A stretch of 23,877 nt of DNA from DATKZH01 sp964475955 (GTDB lineage: Bacteria; Planctomycetota; Planctomycetia; Pirellulales; Thermoguttaceae), in contig CAYYZY010000123.1 of NCBI GenBank assembly GCA_964475955.1, forward strand, positions 1 to 23,877, in the 5' to 3' direction. The notes beneath the pieces are model-generated. The model was not told the DNA's origin, did not search any database, and saw only the letters and a program-made list of their open reading frames with translations. The position numbers and the translations under genes were made by a program. Positions 7,962 to 16,236 of the stretch are shown piece by piece (within the stretch, counting starts at the first letter, position 1; every line of letters begins with the position of its first letter).

Positions 7962-10658
7962 TCACGGCGACGGGGCGGCGGCCGTGAGCTTCTCGACGCG
8001 GACCGCGCAGACCTTCGTCTCCGGGATCTTGGCCACCGGGTCGATCGCCCCGTGAGTGACCACGTTGATGGGGCTCTCGGCGAAGTGGAACGTGGCCGAG
8101 ACGACGCCCGGCGGGCAGACGTCGTTGACGTTCGCCCGGGCGGTGATCCGGCCGCGGCGCGAGCGGATTTCGACCACGTCGCCGTCGGCGATGCCCAGGC
8201 GGGCCGCGTCGTCGGGGTGAATCCTCAGCGACTCCTCGGGATGCAACCGGCTGAGGCCCTCGACCCGGCGGGTCATGCTGGCCGTGTGGAAGTGGAACAG
8301 GCTGCGGTCGGTGGTCAGGATCAGCGGGTACGCCTCGTCCTCCGTCTCCGCCGGCGGTTTGTATTCCAGGGGCATGAACCGGCCTTTGCCGCTGGGGGTG
8401 GCGAACTTGGGGCCGTGCAGGTAGGGCGTGCCGGGGTGATCGCGGTCGGGGCAAGGCCACTGGAGGCCGCCGCGCTCCAGCCGGTCGTACGAGATGCCGC
8501 CGTAGCTCGGCGTGAGCGAAGCGATCTCGTCCATCACCTCGGAAGCGTCGGCGAAGTCGAAGCCCGAGGCGCCCATTCGCCGGGCGATCTGGCAGGTGAT
8601 CCAACTGTCGGGCCGGGCCTGGCCGGGCGGGTCGACCGCTTTGCGCACCCGCTGGATGCGGCGCTCGGTGTTGGTGAAGGTGCCGTCCTTCTCGGCGAAG
8701 GCGGCGGCCGGCAGCACGACGTGGGCCAGCCGGGCGGTCTCGGTGAGGAAGACGTCCTGGGCGACGAAGAAGTCGATCCGCCCCAGGGCCGCTTCGACGT
8801 GCGTGGCGTCGGCCTCGCTGAGCATCGGGTTCTCGCCGACCTGGTAGAGGGCCCGGACGCGGCCCTGGTCGATCGCGTCGAAGATCTCCGTGTGCGTCAG
8901 CCCCGGGGTGGCGTTGAGCGAACAGCCCCACGCCGCCTCGAACTTGGCCCGGGCCGCCGGGTCGGCCACCTTCTGGTAGCCGGGGAAGACGTTGGGAAGC
9001 GCGGCCAGGTCGCACGCCCCCTGCACGTTGTTCTGGCCGCGCAAGGGGTTCACGCCCGTCGAGGGCTTGCCGACGTTGCCGGTCAACAGGGCCAGGTTGC
9101 TCGTGGCCAGCACGTTGTCGGTGCCGTGGGTGTGCTGGGTGATCCCCATCGCGTAGAAGATGCCGGCCGGGCGGTGCGTGGCGTAGCACCGGGCGGCGTC
9201 GACGATCTTTTGGCGCGGCACGCCGGTGGTTCGCTCGACGAAATCGAGGTCGAAGGCGTCGAGCGACTCCTGGAAGGCTTCGAAGTTCTCGCAGCGCAAG
9301 GCGATGAACTCCCGGTCGGCCAGGTCCTGCTCGACGATCACCCGCATCATGCCCATCATCAGTGCCACGTCGCTTCCCGGGCGGTGCTGGAGGAACAGCT
9401 CGGCGTGGCGCACCAGGTCGATCCGCTTGGGATTGGCCACGATCAGCTTCGCCCCTTTGCGCACGGCCTCCTTGATCCGCAGGGCGATCACGGGGTGGGC
9501 GGCCGTGGTGTTCGTGCCGATGGCGAAGAGGCAGGCCGCGTCGGCGATCTCGGCGATCGAGTTGGTCATCGCCCCGCTGCCGAAGCTCTGGGCCAGCCCG
9601 GCCACCGAGGGTGCGTGGCAGAGCCGGGCACAGTGGTCGACGTGGTTCGACCCCATCACCGCCCGGGCGAACTTCTGCACTAGGTAGTTCTCCTCGTTGG
9701 TGATCTTGGCCGAGGAGAGCGCGGCGAACCGGTCGCCCTTGTGTTGGGCGAGCCGCCGGGCGACCAGGTCGAGCGCTTCGTCCCAGGTGGCTTCCTCGAA
9801 TTGGCCGTCGCGCTTCACCAGCGGTACGGTCAGCCGCTCGGGGTGGCTCACGAAGTCGTGCCCGAACCGCCCCTTCACGCACAGGCTGCCGCGGCTGGCG
9901 GGGTTGGCGCGGTCGCCCCGGGCGCTGGTGATGCGGTTCCCCCGCAGGCCGAGGTGGATCCCGCAGCCGACGCCGCAGTAGGGACAGGTGGTGAGCACCT
10001 CGCGGGCGGGGGGCTGGAAGTGCTTGGGCCGGAGCGCCCCTACGGGGCAGCGCACCACGCACTCGCCGCACGACTCGCACCGCGACTCGGCGATCGGCCG
10101 GCCGGCGAACGTGCCCACCGTCGTGTCGTAGCCGCGAAACGCGTAGTCGATCGCGCCCACGCCCTGAAGCTCCTCGCACGTGCGCACGCAGATGCCGCAG
10201 AGCACGCACTTGTTGGGGTCGTGCTCGAAGAACGGGTTCGACGTGTCGATGGGCAGCTCCCGGCTCGGGCGGCGCAATCGCTCCAGGCGCTCTTCGTCGA
10301 TCCCCACGTACGCGGCGATCCGCTGGAGCTGGCAGTCGTTGTTCCGCGAACACGCCAGGCAGTCGGCGTGGTGGTTGACGATCAACAGCTCGGCCGCGAT
10401 CCGGCGGACCAGGTCGATCTGGGCACTTTCCGTGCGGACGACCATGCCCGGCTCGGCCGGCGCGCGGCAGGAGAGGGTCATCCCCCGGCCCTCGATCTCG
10501 ACCATGCAGAGCCGGCACACGCCGACCGGCTCCAGGTCGGGATGGTAGCAGAGGTGGGGGATGTAGATGCCGGCGGCCAATGCGGCCTCCAGCACGGTGG
10601 CCCCGGGTTCGGCGGCCACTTGGAGGCCGTCGATCGAAAGCGTCGGCTTATCGGCCAT
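7962..10658 (-). CDS. fdhA: Formate dehydrogenase catalytic subunit, molybdopterin, Cys-type
   Basis: An 898-aa protein that should interconvert formate and CO2. Its modules in order: a [2Fe-2S] ferredoxin domain (C37, C48, C51, C64); a His-Cys3 [4Fe-4S] site (H96-x3-C100-x2-C103-x5-C109); two bacterial ferredoxin [4Fe-4S] clusters (C151/154/157/161 and C194/197/200/204); then the molybdopterin domain with its [4Fe-4S] site (C225, C228, C232, C260). The metal ligand is Cys347 in ARLCHAPSV, where selenoenzymes have Sec; the following His348 is conserved. A C-terminal molydopterin-dinucleotide-binding domain is present (HTASMTRRVEGL onward). The N-terminal Fe-S region is the HydA/HylA/NuoG-type electron bus expected to dock on NuoEF-like subunits. 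The start overlaps the upstream NuoF-GltD stop by 11 nt, so the two are translationally coupled. No signal peptide is seen; it is cytoplasmic. Confidence 0.95.
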   Translation of the reverse strand: MADKPTLSIDGLQVAAEPGATVLEAALAAGIYIPHLCYHPDLEPVGVCRLCMVEIEGRGMTLSCRAPAEPGMVVRTESAQIDLVRRIAAELLIVNHHADCLACSRNNDCQLQRIAAYVGIDEERLERLRRPSRELPIDTSNPFFEHDPNKCVLCGICVRTCEELQGVGAIDYAFRGYDTTVGTFAGRPIAESRCESCGECVVRCPVGALRPKHFQPPAREVLTTCPYCGVGCGIHLGLRGNRITSARGDRANPASRGSLCVKGRFGHDFVSHPERLTVPLVKRDGQFEEATWDEALDLVARRLAQHKGDRFAALSSAKITNEENYLVQKFARAVMGSNHVDHCARLCHAPSVAGLAQSFGSGAMTNSIAEIADAACLFAIGTNTTAAHPVIALRIKEAVRKGAKLIVANPKRIDLVRHAELFLQHRPGSDVALMMGMMRVIVEQDLADREFIALRCENFEAFQESLDAFDLDFVERTTGVPRQKIVDAARCYATHRPAGIFYAMGITQHTHGTDNVLATSNLALLTGNVGKPSTGVNPLRGQNNVQGACDLAALPNVFPGYQKVADPAARAKFEAAWGCSLNATPGLTHTEIFDAIDQGRVRALYQVGENPMLSEADATHVEAALGRIDFFVAQDVFLTETARLAHVVLPAAAFAEKDGTFTNTERRIQRVRKAVDPPGQARPDSWITCQIARRMGASGFDFADASEVMDEIASLTPSYGGISYDRLERGGLQWPCPDRDHPGTPYLHGPKFATPSGKGRFMPLEYKPPAETEDEAYPLILTTDRSLFHFHTASMTRRVEGLSRLHPEESLRIHPDDAARLGIADGDVVEIRSRRGRITARANVNDVCPPGVVSATFHFAESPINVVTHGAIDPVAKIPETKVCAVRVEKLTAAAPSP

Positions 10659-13600
10659 GGTTGGCTCCTTCGGCTTGGGCCCGCTCCCGTTCCTGCTGTT
10701 CCCATTTGGCGTGGGCCGTTTCCAGGTCGCAGCGCAGGCAGCGCCTCGCTTCGGCCACTGCCATTTCGGGCGTGTAGGGCCCGTCGACTTCGGCGAAACC
10801 GGTCCGGCGCTGGTCGACGGGCAGCGACGGCGCGGCCTGGCGCGTGGCTCCTTCGATCTCGTCGTCGGTCAGTTCGACCGGCGGTTCGTACCGCGACGGC
10901 TGCACGAGCGTGTACTCGCGCCGCACCGGCTCGCCGCGCACGTAGCGGTCGATCATCTCGGCGGCGAGTTTGCCGGCGGCCATGGCCTCGATGACCGTGT
11001 TGGGTCCGGTCACGATGTCGCCCCCGGCAAAAACCCCGTCGAGGTTGGTGACGAGCGTCTCCGGCGTCACCTGGGCCGTGCCCCACCGCGTGACCTCCAG
11101 CCCGTCCGAACCGCCGAGGAAGTCGTCGGCCGCGTGTTCGCCGATGGCCACGATCAGCGTGTCGAGCTCGACGGTGAACTCGGAGCCTTCGATGGGCACG
11201 GGGCGGCGCCGGCCGCTCTCGTCGGGCTCGCCGAGCTCCATGCGCAGGCACTCGACGCCGGCCGGCTTGCCGTCGCGGACCACGACCCGCGTCGGGGCCG
11301 CCAGGAATTGGAAGCGGATCCCTTCCTCATCGGCGGCCTCGATTTCTTCGTCGAAGGCGGGCATCTCCTCGTGCGTGCGGCGGTAGATGATCTTGACCTC
11401 TTCGCACGGCTCGAGGCGCAGCGCGACCCGGGCGGCGTCGACCGCAGAATTCCCCCCGCCGATCACGCCCACGCGCCGGCCCAGCGTGACCGGGTTGCCG
11501 AGGTTCACGTCCTTGAGGAACTTCATGGCGTCGAGCACGCCCTCGGCGTCCTCGCCCGCGATGCCGAGCTTACGCGAGGCGTGGGCGCCGGCGGCGACGA
11601 ACACCGCGTTGAAGTCCTCGCGGAGCTGCTCGAAGGAGACGTCGCGGCCGACGCGCGTGTTGGTGCGGATCGTCACGCCCGCCTCTTGGAGCCGTTCGAT
11701 TTCCTGGCGAAGCACGCGGTTCGGCAGGCGGTATTCCGGGATGCACGCGGCCAGCGCGCCGCCAGCGATTTGGAGGGCCTCGAAGATGGTCACGCCGTAT
11801 CCGCGCAGCGCGAGCCGGTAGCCGGCCATCAGCCCCGCGGGGCCGGAGCCGACGATCGCCACCTTGTGCCCGTTCGCCTCGGCCCGCTTGACACCCGGGC
11901 GGGCTCCCTCCCGGGCCGCGTAGTCGGCGGCGAACCGCTTCAGCGCGCGCACGGCGATCGGCTCCCCCCACTTGCCCGCCTGGCACTTCGCCTCGCAAGG
12001 ATGGTGGCACACTCGCGCGCAGACCGAAGGCAGCGGGTTGTCTTCCAGGATAACCTCGAAGGCCTCGCGAAAGCGGCCCTGGGCGATGAGCGAGATGTAG
12101 ACGGGGGCCTGGGTGTCGATCGGGCAGACGTGCTGGCAAGGCGAGGAGATGATCTCCTTGCAGACGACCGCGGGGCACCGTTTGCGGTCGACGTGGGCGT
12201 CGTATTCATCGCGGAAGTAGCGGATCGTCGTGAGCACGGGATTGGGAGCCGTCTGGCCCAGCCCGCAGAGCGCGCCTTTCTTGATCCCCTCGGCCAGTTC
12301 CACCAGCAGGTCGACGTCGCCCGGCCGGCCCCGCCCCTCGCAGACGTCGGTGAGCACGTCGAGCAGTTGCTTCGTGCCCAGCCGGCAGGGGACGCACTCG
12401 CCGCACGACTCCTTTTGGGCGAAGTCGAGGAAGTAGCGGGCGAAGTCGACCATGCAGGTCTGGTCGTCCATCACGACCATCCCGCCGGAGCCCATGATCG
12501 TGCCGGCCGCCTGGAGGGAGTCGTAGTCGACGGGCGTGTCGAGCAGGTCGGCCGGGATGCAGCCGCCGGAGGGACCGCCGGTCTGGACGGCTTTGAACGG
12601 CCGGTCGTCGAGCACGCCGCCGCCGACGTCGAAGATCATCTCCCGCAGCGTGATCCCCAGCGGCACCTCGACCAGCCCCGTGTTCTTCACCTTGCCGACC
12701 AGGGCGAAGGTCTTCGTGCCCTTGCTCTTCTCGGTGCCGTACTGGGCGAACCATTCCGGGCCGTTTTGCAGGATTCGCGCCGCGCAGGCGAGCGTCTCCA
12801 CGTTGTTGATGATCGTGGGCTTGCCCCAGAGACCCGAGACGGCGGGAAACGGCGGCCGAGGACGCGGCATGCCGCGCCGCCCCTCGATCGACGCGACGAG
12901 CGCCGTCTCCTCCCCGCAGACGAACGCGCCGGCCCCCTCCTTGATCTTGATGTGGAAGCCGAAGTCGGAATCCAGTACCCGATCGCCGATCAGCCCGTAC
13001 TCCTCGGCCTGAGCAAGCGCCGTGCCGAGACGCTCCAGGGCGAGCGGGTACTCGGCGCGGCAGTAGATGTAACCTTGCCCGGCCCCGATGGCGTAGCCGG
13101 CGACGAGCATTCCTTCGAGCAGGGCGTGGGGGTCGCCCTCCAGCAGCGAGCGGTTCATGAACGCGCCGGGGTCGCCTTCGTCGGCGTTGCAGACCAGGTA
13201 CTTGGGCTCGCCCTCCGCGTCGCGGCAGAACTGCCACTTGCGCCACGTGGGGAAGCCCGCGCCCCCGCGGCCCCGCAGGCCCGACCGCTTGACCCGATCG
13301 ATAACCTCCTCAGGCGGGATTTTCAGGGCGCGGGCCAGACCGGTGTAGCCGTCATGGGCCAGGTAGTGGTCGATGTTCGCCGGGTCGATGAATCCGCATC
13401 GCTGGAGCGTTCTTCGCACCTGGGGAGCGAAGAAGGGCGTGTCCCAGAGCCGGGGGACGCCGTCGACGCGGCCCTCGCCCACGGTGCCCAGGGCGTCGGG
13501 CGCCATCGGGTCGTCGCCGACCAGGTACCGCGACACCAGCTCGGCCGCCTTTTCGGGCGTCACGCCGCCGTAACAGATGCCTGGCCGGTCGGGCTTCGCG

Positions 13601-13830
13601 ATGCAGACGATCGGCTCGGCGTAGCACATGCCGATGCAGCCGACCTCCATCACCACGGCGTCGACCCCGTGCCGGGCGAGCTGCTCGTGGAGGCTCTCCA
13701 GCACTTCCATCGCCCCGGCCGAGCGCCCGCAGGTGGCGGTGCCCACGAGCACGCGCGGCCGCGCGCCGCGTTGGAGCGTTTGCCAGCCGGCCCGGGCCCG
13801 GGCTTGCAGGTCGTCGAAGCGTTCAGTCAT
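10648..13830 (-). CDS. NuoF/HylB-like diaphorase fused to a GltD/NfnB-like module
   Basis: A 1060-aa fusion. Residues about 25-110 are a thioredoxin-like [2Fe-2S] domain (C34, C65, C69 visible). Residues about 130-545 are the NuoF/HydB flavoprotein: the NADH/FMN motif GRGGAGFPTWRKW (187-199, with Trp196 where Gly is common), CNADEGDPGAF (214-224), an SLBB-like region and the [4Fe-4S] site C476/C479/C482/C522. From about 552 the usual C-terminal ferredoxin domain of HydB is replaced by a GltD-type unit: a Cys-rich Fe-S domain (C565, C569, C604, C608, C612, C616), FAD-binding GSGPAG (661-666), a second GGGNSAVD dinucleotide site and the FAGGD motif. It is probably the NAD(P)H port of the formate dehydrogenase, with a second flavin site that could enable bifurcation. 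Its ATG overlaps the NuoE-like stop by 8 nt and its own stop overlaps the fdhA start by 11 nt. Confidence 0.93.
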   Translation of the reverse strand: MTERFDDLQARARAGWQTLQRGARPRVLVGTATCGRSAGAMEVLESLHEQLARHGVDAVVMEVGCIGMCYAEPIVCIAKPDRPGICYGGVTPEKAAELVSRYLVGDDPMAPDALGTVGEGRVDGVPRLWDTPFFAPQVRRTLQRCGFIDPANIDHYLAHDGYTGLARALKIPPEEVIDRVKRSGLRGRGGAGFPTWRKWQFCRDAEGEPKYLVCNADEGDPGAFMNRSLLEGDPHALLEGMLVAGYAIGAGQGYIYCRAEYPLALERLGTALAQAEEYGLIGDRVLDSDFGFHIKIKEGAGAFVCGEETALVASIEGRRGMPRPRPPFPAVSGLWGKPTIINNVETLACAARILQNGPEWFAQYGTEKSKGTKTFALVGKVKNTGLVEVPLGITLREMIFDVGGGVLDDRPFKAVQTGGPSGGCIPADLLDTPVDYDSLQAAGTIMGSGGMVVMDDQTCMVDFARYFLDFAQKESCGECVPCRLGTKQLLDVLTDVCEGRGRPGDVDLLVELAEGIKKGALCGLGQTAPNPVLTTIRYFRDEYDAHVDRKRCPAVVCKEIISSPCQHVCPIDTQAPVYISLIAQGRFREAFEVILEDNPLPSVCARVCHHPCEAKCQAGKWGEPIAVRALKRFAADYAAREGARPGVKRAEANGHKVAIVGSGPAGLMAGYRLALRGYGVTIFEALQIAGGALAACIPEYRLPNRVLRQEIERLQEAGVTIRTNTRVGRDVSFEQLREDFNAVFVAAGAHASRKLGIAGEDAEGVLDAMKFLKDVNLGNPVTLGRRVGVIGGGNSAVDAARVALRLEPCEEVKIIYRRTHEEMPAFDEEIEAADEEGIRFQFLAAPTRVVVRDGKPAGVECLRMELGEPDESGRRRPVPIEGSEFTVELDTLIVAIGEHAADDFLGGSDGLEVTRWGTAQVTPETLVTNLDGVFAGGDIVTGPNTVIEAMAAGKLAAEMIDRYVRGEPVRREYTLVQPSRYEPPVELTDDEIEGATRQAAPSLPVDQRRTGFAEVDGPYTPEMAVAEARRCLRCDLETAHAKWEQQERERAQAEGANHGR

Positions 13831-14311
13831 GGGGTTTGCCCTCCGCGACGGGAGTCGGATGGCGCTTGGGGAACAACTCGGCCACCTTCCTGGGCGTCAG
13901 CTTGGCCTCGACTCTCTTGTTGATCATGATGCAGGGCGACAGGCCGCAGGCGCCGATGCAGGCGACCGTTTCCAGGGAGTACTCCAGGTCGTCGGAGGTC
14001 TCTCCTTCGCGGATGCCGAGCTGCTTCTCGATCACCTCGAGGATGCGGGGCGCGCCGCGCACGTGGCACGAGGTGCCCCGGCACACGGTCACATGGGTCC
14101 GACCGATCGGCGTGAAGCGGAACTGGGCGTAGAAGGTGGCCACCGCGTAGACGCTGCTCTCCGGCACGCCCGTGAACCGGGCCACTGCGAGCATGGCGTC
14201 TTCGGGCAGGTAGCCGAACTCCTCCTGCACGCGCTGGAGGATGGGGATCAGTTCGTCGCGACTTCCCTCGAACCGGGAGAAGACATCGTCGAGACACTGA
14301 CAGTTTTTCAT
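13823..14311 (-). CDS. nuoE: NuoE/HylC-like [2Fe-2S] subunit
   Basis: A 162-aa thioredoxin-like [2Fe-2S] protein matching the NuoE/HydC/HylC family in length and in its four ligands C77-x4-C82 and C118-x3-C122. The N-terminal helical part (FGYLPEDAM..VARFTGVPESSVYAVATFY) is the classic NuoE segment. It passes electrons alongside the NuoF-like flavoprotein in NAD-linked formate dehydrogenases and bifurcating hydrogenases. The frame is open further upstream to 14425, but that extension is repeat DNA, so ATG at 14311 (MKNCQ) is chosen. The preceding 168 bp contains two hairpins. The stop overlaps the start of the NuoF-GltD fusion by 8 nt, consistent with a tight three-gene fdh module. Confidence 0.93.
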   Translation of the reverse strand: MKNCQCLDDVFSRFEGSRDELIPILQRVQEEFGYLPEDAMLAVARFTGVPESSVYAVATFYAQFRFTPIGRTHVTVCRGTSCHVRGAPRILEVIEKQLGIREGETSDDLEYSLETVACIGACGLSPCIMINKRVEAKLTPRKVAELFPKRHPTPVAEGKPHD

Positions 14312-14351
14312 GGTGTATTCTCGTCTGACCTCGTCTCGCGTTTCATGGTCT

Positions 14352-14401
14352 CGTTCCCAAGCTCCGGCTTGGGAACGCACCTCCGCGAAGCTCCGCTTCG
14401 C
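14352..14401. repeat. Double-hairpin dispersed repeat in the nuoE leader
   Basis: Two adjacent perfect hairpins: an 11-bp stem with 4-nt loop (14352-14377, arms CGTTCCCAAGC/GCTTGGGAACG) and a 7-bp stem with 3-nt loop (14385-14401, GCGAAGC/GCTTCGC). It lies between the metF stop and the nuoE start. The same pair of motifs, more degenerate, recurs at 23197-23248 upstream of hdrC. It may separate the metF and fdh transcripts or stabilise their ends. No T-run follows. Confidence 0.7.
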
Positions 14402-14479
14402 CGCGCCGGCTATCCTCCTGACCACCGCAACAGCAACTCCTCCCTCGTTACGACGCTTCGCGTCGCCGCGCCTTCCACC

Positions 14480-15364
14480 CTACTCCGACGCCTTGAGGAT
14501 GTCGGGCACGACGTCTTCTTTGCCGATGGCCATGACGTGCACGCCGTCGCAGATCTTCTCTTCGCGCAACTGCCGGATCATCCGCCCCGCAATGCGAACG
14601 CCCGCCTCGAGCCGCTTGCCCTTGGGGGCCTCGGCCATCTCCTTGACGAGCGCATCGGGGACGAAGATGCCGGGCACGTTCTTGTTCATGTACTTGGCCA
14701 TGCCGGCGGAGACCAACAGCACGATGCCGGCCATGATCCTCACGCCGTTCTGCCCGCGCGCCCGCTCCATGAACCGCTTGAAGTTGTCGAGATCGTAGAT
14801 CGCCTGGGTCTGGATGAATCGGGCGCCGGCGGCGATCTTCTTTTCGAACTTGATCATCTGCGGCTCGATCGGGTCGGCCTCGGGCGTGACGACCGCGCCG
14901 GGGAAGAGGGCAGTGGGACCTTGGAGGTCGTTGCCCGCCAGGTCCTTCCCCCCGTTCAGAAGTTCAACGGTCTGGAGCAGTTGGACGCTGTCGAGATCGA
15001 AGACCGCCTTGGACTGAGGGTGATCGCCGACGGAGATGTAGTCGCCGGTGAGGCAAAGGACGTTGTTCACGCCGAGCACGGCCGCCGAGAGCAGTTCCGA
15101 CTGGAGGGCCATGCGGTTGCGGTCGCGGCAGGTGAGCTGGAGGATCGGCTCGCCGCCGCGGTCGAGGATCATCCGGCAGACGGCCAACGAGCTGATCCGC
15201 ATCACCGAGCTTTGGTTGTCGGTCACGTTCAGCCCGTCGACCTTGTCCTTGAGCAGCTCGACGTGCTCTTCGAGGCCGGCGACGTCGGTCCCCTTGGGCG
15301 GGCCGACCTCGGCCGTGACCACGAACTTACCGCTGTCGAACGCCTCTCGAAACGCAGCCACCAT
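14480..15364 (-). CDS. metF: Methylenetetrahydrofolate reductase, MetF
   Basis: A 294-aa MetF-family TIM barrel that should reduce 5,10-methylene-H4F to 5-methyl-H4F on FAD, or run in reverse. Visible family features are the N-terminal VTAEVGPPKG strand, NVTDNQ (about 46-51), the LTCRDRNR segment (about 78-85), NVLCLTGD (about 101-108) and QTQAIYD (about 185-191). Length is normal for the short acetogen-type MetF, which needs a separate partner for electron input. That partner, MetV, is immediately upstream with a 4-nt gap. ATG at 15364 has AGGA about 10 nt upstream. This is the form found in MetVF-HdrABC-MvhD complexes rather than a stand-alone NADH-dependent MetF. Confidence 0.94.
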   Translation of the reverse strand: MVAAFREAFDSGKFVVTAEVGPPKGTDVAGLEEHVELLKDKVDGLNVTDNQSSVMRISSLAVCRMILDRGGEPILQLTCRDRNRMALQSELLSAAVLGVNNVLCLTGDYISVGDHPQSKAVFDLDSVQLLQTVELLNGGKDLAGNDLQGPTALFPGAVVTPEADPIEPQMIKFEKKIAAGARFIQTQAIYDLDNFKRFMERARGQNGVRIMAGIVLLVSAGMAKYMNKNVPGIFVPDALVKEMAEAPKGKRLEAGVRIAGRMIRQLREEKICDGVHVMAIGKEDVVPDILKASE

Positions 15365-15368
15365 CGCG

Positions 15369-16046
15369 CTAATCCTCGGCTTCGGCCTGTTCGAAGGCCT
15401 CGTGGGTGAACCGGCCCGGTTTGGTCATCACGCTGTAGTCCTTGGGCGGCTGGATCTTCTTCATCCGGTCGAGCCGCCCGAGCTTCTCCAGCCGGCGGTA
15501 GATGAGCGTCCACGCGCAGTCCTTCTCGCCGTCGACCTCGCACTTGCCGTGATCGGTGCCGCCGCAGGGGCCGTTGAGCAGGTTCTTGGGGCAGATCGTC
15601 ATCGGGCAGATGCCGCCGGTCTGGTCGAGCACGCACTCCTCGCAGGCCATGCACTTCTGCGACCACTCGCCCGCCCCCTCGGCCGCGCCGATGAACAGCG
15701 TGTTCAGGGCCGGGAGGACGACCTTGTGATCGTACCGCTCGGCCAGAAACTGCACGCCCGCCCCGCAACCGGTGGAGAGGATCGCCTCGTACTGGTCGAC
15801 GTGCTTGGCCAGCGGCTCGAGGTACTCCTTGTCGCACTGCCGGGTGACGGTGATCTCGTCGACGACGCGCGGCCTGCCCTCCAGCTTGCTCTTCATGCGT
15901 AGTTGGGCGGCCAGCAGCTCGACCTCCTTCTCCCCGCCCGCCATGCAGACGGCCACGCACGTGCCGCAGCCGACCACGAGCACCTTCTCGCAGCCTTCGA
16001 GCATCGATTCGATCTGTTCCAGCGGCTTCCGTTTAGCGACGATCAT
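15369..16046 (-). CDS. metV: MetV, zinc/iron-sulfur partner of MetF
   Basis: A 225-aa Cys-rich protein of the methylenetetrahydrofolate reductase C-terminal domain family (MetV). It has 14 cysteines, including the N-terminal group C19/C27/C30/C34, C71, C94, the ferredoxin-like C132-x2-C135-x2-C138, and C147, C152, C161, C169, C177 (NGPCGG, DCAW). In acetogens MetV carries Fe-S clusters and transfers electrons to the MetF flavin. It lies 4 nt upstream of metF, so the pair is almost certainly cotranslated. The next upstream gene, mvhD, is 190 bp away across a repeat-containing spacer. Confidence 0.93.
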   Translation of the reverse strand: MIVAKRKPLEQIESMLEGCEKVLVVGCGTCVAVCMAGGEKEVELLAAQLRMKSKLEGRPRVVDEITVTRQCDKEYLEPLAKHVDQYEAILSTGCGAGVQFLAERYDHKVVLPALNTLFIGAAEGAGEWSQKCMACEECVLDQTGGICPMTICPKNLLNGPCGGTDHGKCEVDGEKDCAWTLIYRRLEKLGRLDRMKKIQPPKDYSVMTKPGRFTHEAFEQAEAED

Positions 16047-16236
16047 GGGTCAGCTCCGGTTATGGCATGGATGAGGGGTGATGGCTGGGACCGGATAACC
16101 CGACCAATAGGTCGGACGGGATAACAGGATGGACAGGATGGAAGGCGATCTGAAAAACAACCCCGGTGATCCTGTCATCCTGTCCAATACTCTCCAGGCT
16201 CTTTCTCATCCCTCATCAATCGAGTCAACACCTGGA
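16047..16236. repeat. Spacer between mvhD and metV with inverted repeats
   Basis: This non-coding spacer contains a small hairpin (cgacc-aata-ggtcg, 16101-16114) and a pair of inverted arms built from the motif ACAGGATGGACAGGAT: left arm about 16123-16141, right arm about 16169-16186 (ATCCTGTCATCCTGTCC). The motif is a recurrent dispersed repeat in environmental genomes, as far as I recall. It could form a stem-loop within the transcript. No promoter or ORF was recognised. Confidence 0.6.

Noticed and set aside
9600..9640. Possible selenocysteine codon in fdhA
   Set aside because: The frame reads Cys at the active-site position (residue 347) with no in-frame TGA, so no recoding is needed.
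7432..10518. A 1028-codon minus-strand open frame
   Set aside because: Most of it is the wrong frame of fdhA (Arg/Pro/Gly-rich, no family features); only the last ~100 codons resemble a GNAT protein, and these are annotated as a remnant.
10567..13923. A 1118-codon plus-strand open frame
   Set aside because: It is antisense to the NuoF-GltD fusion, with compositionally biased sequence typical of GC-rich shadow frames, and has no recognisable motif.
14312..14425. N-terminal extension of the NuoE-like protein
   Set aside because: The extension is encoded by the double-hairpin repeat and flanking spacer; the family N-terminus begins at the ATG at 14311.
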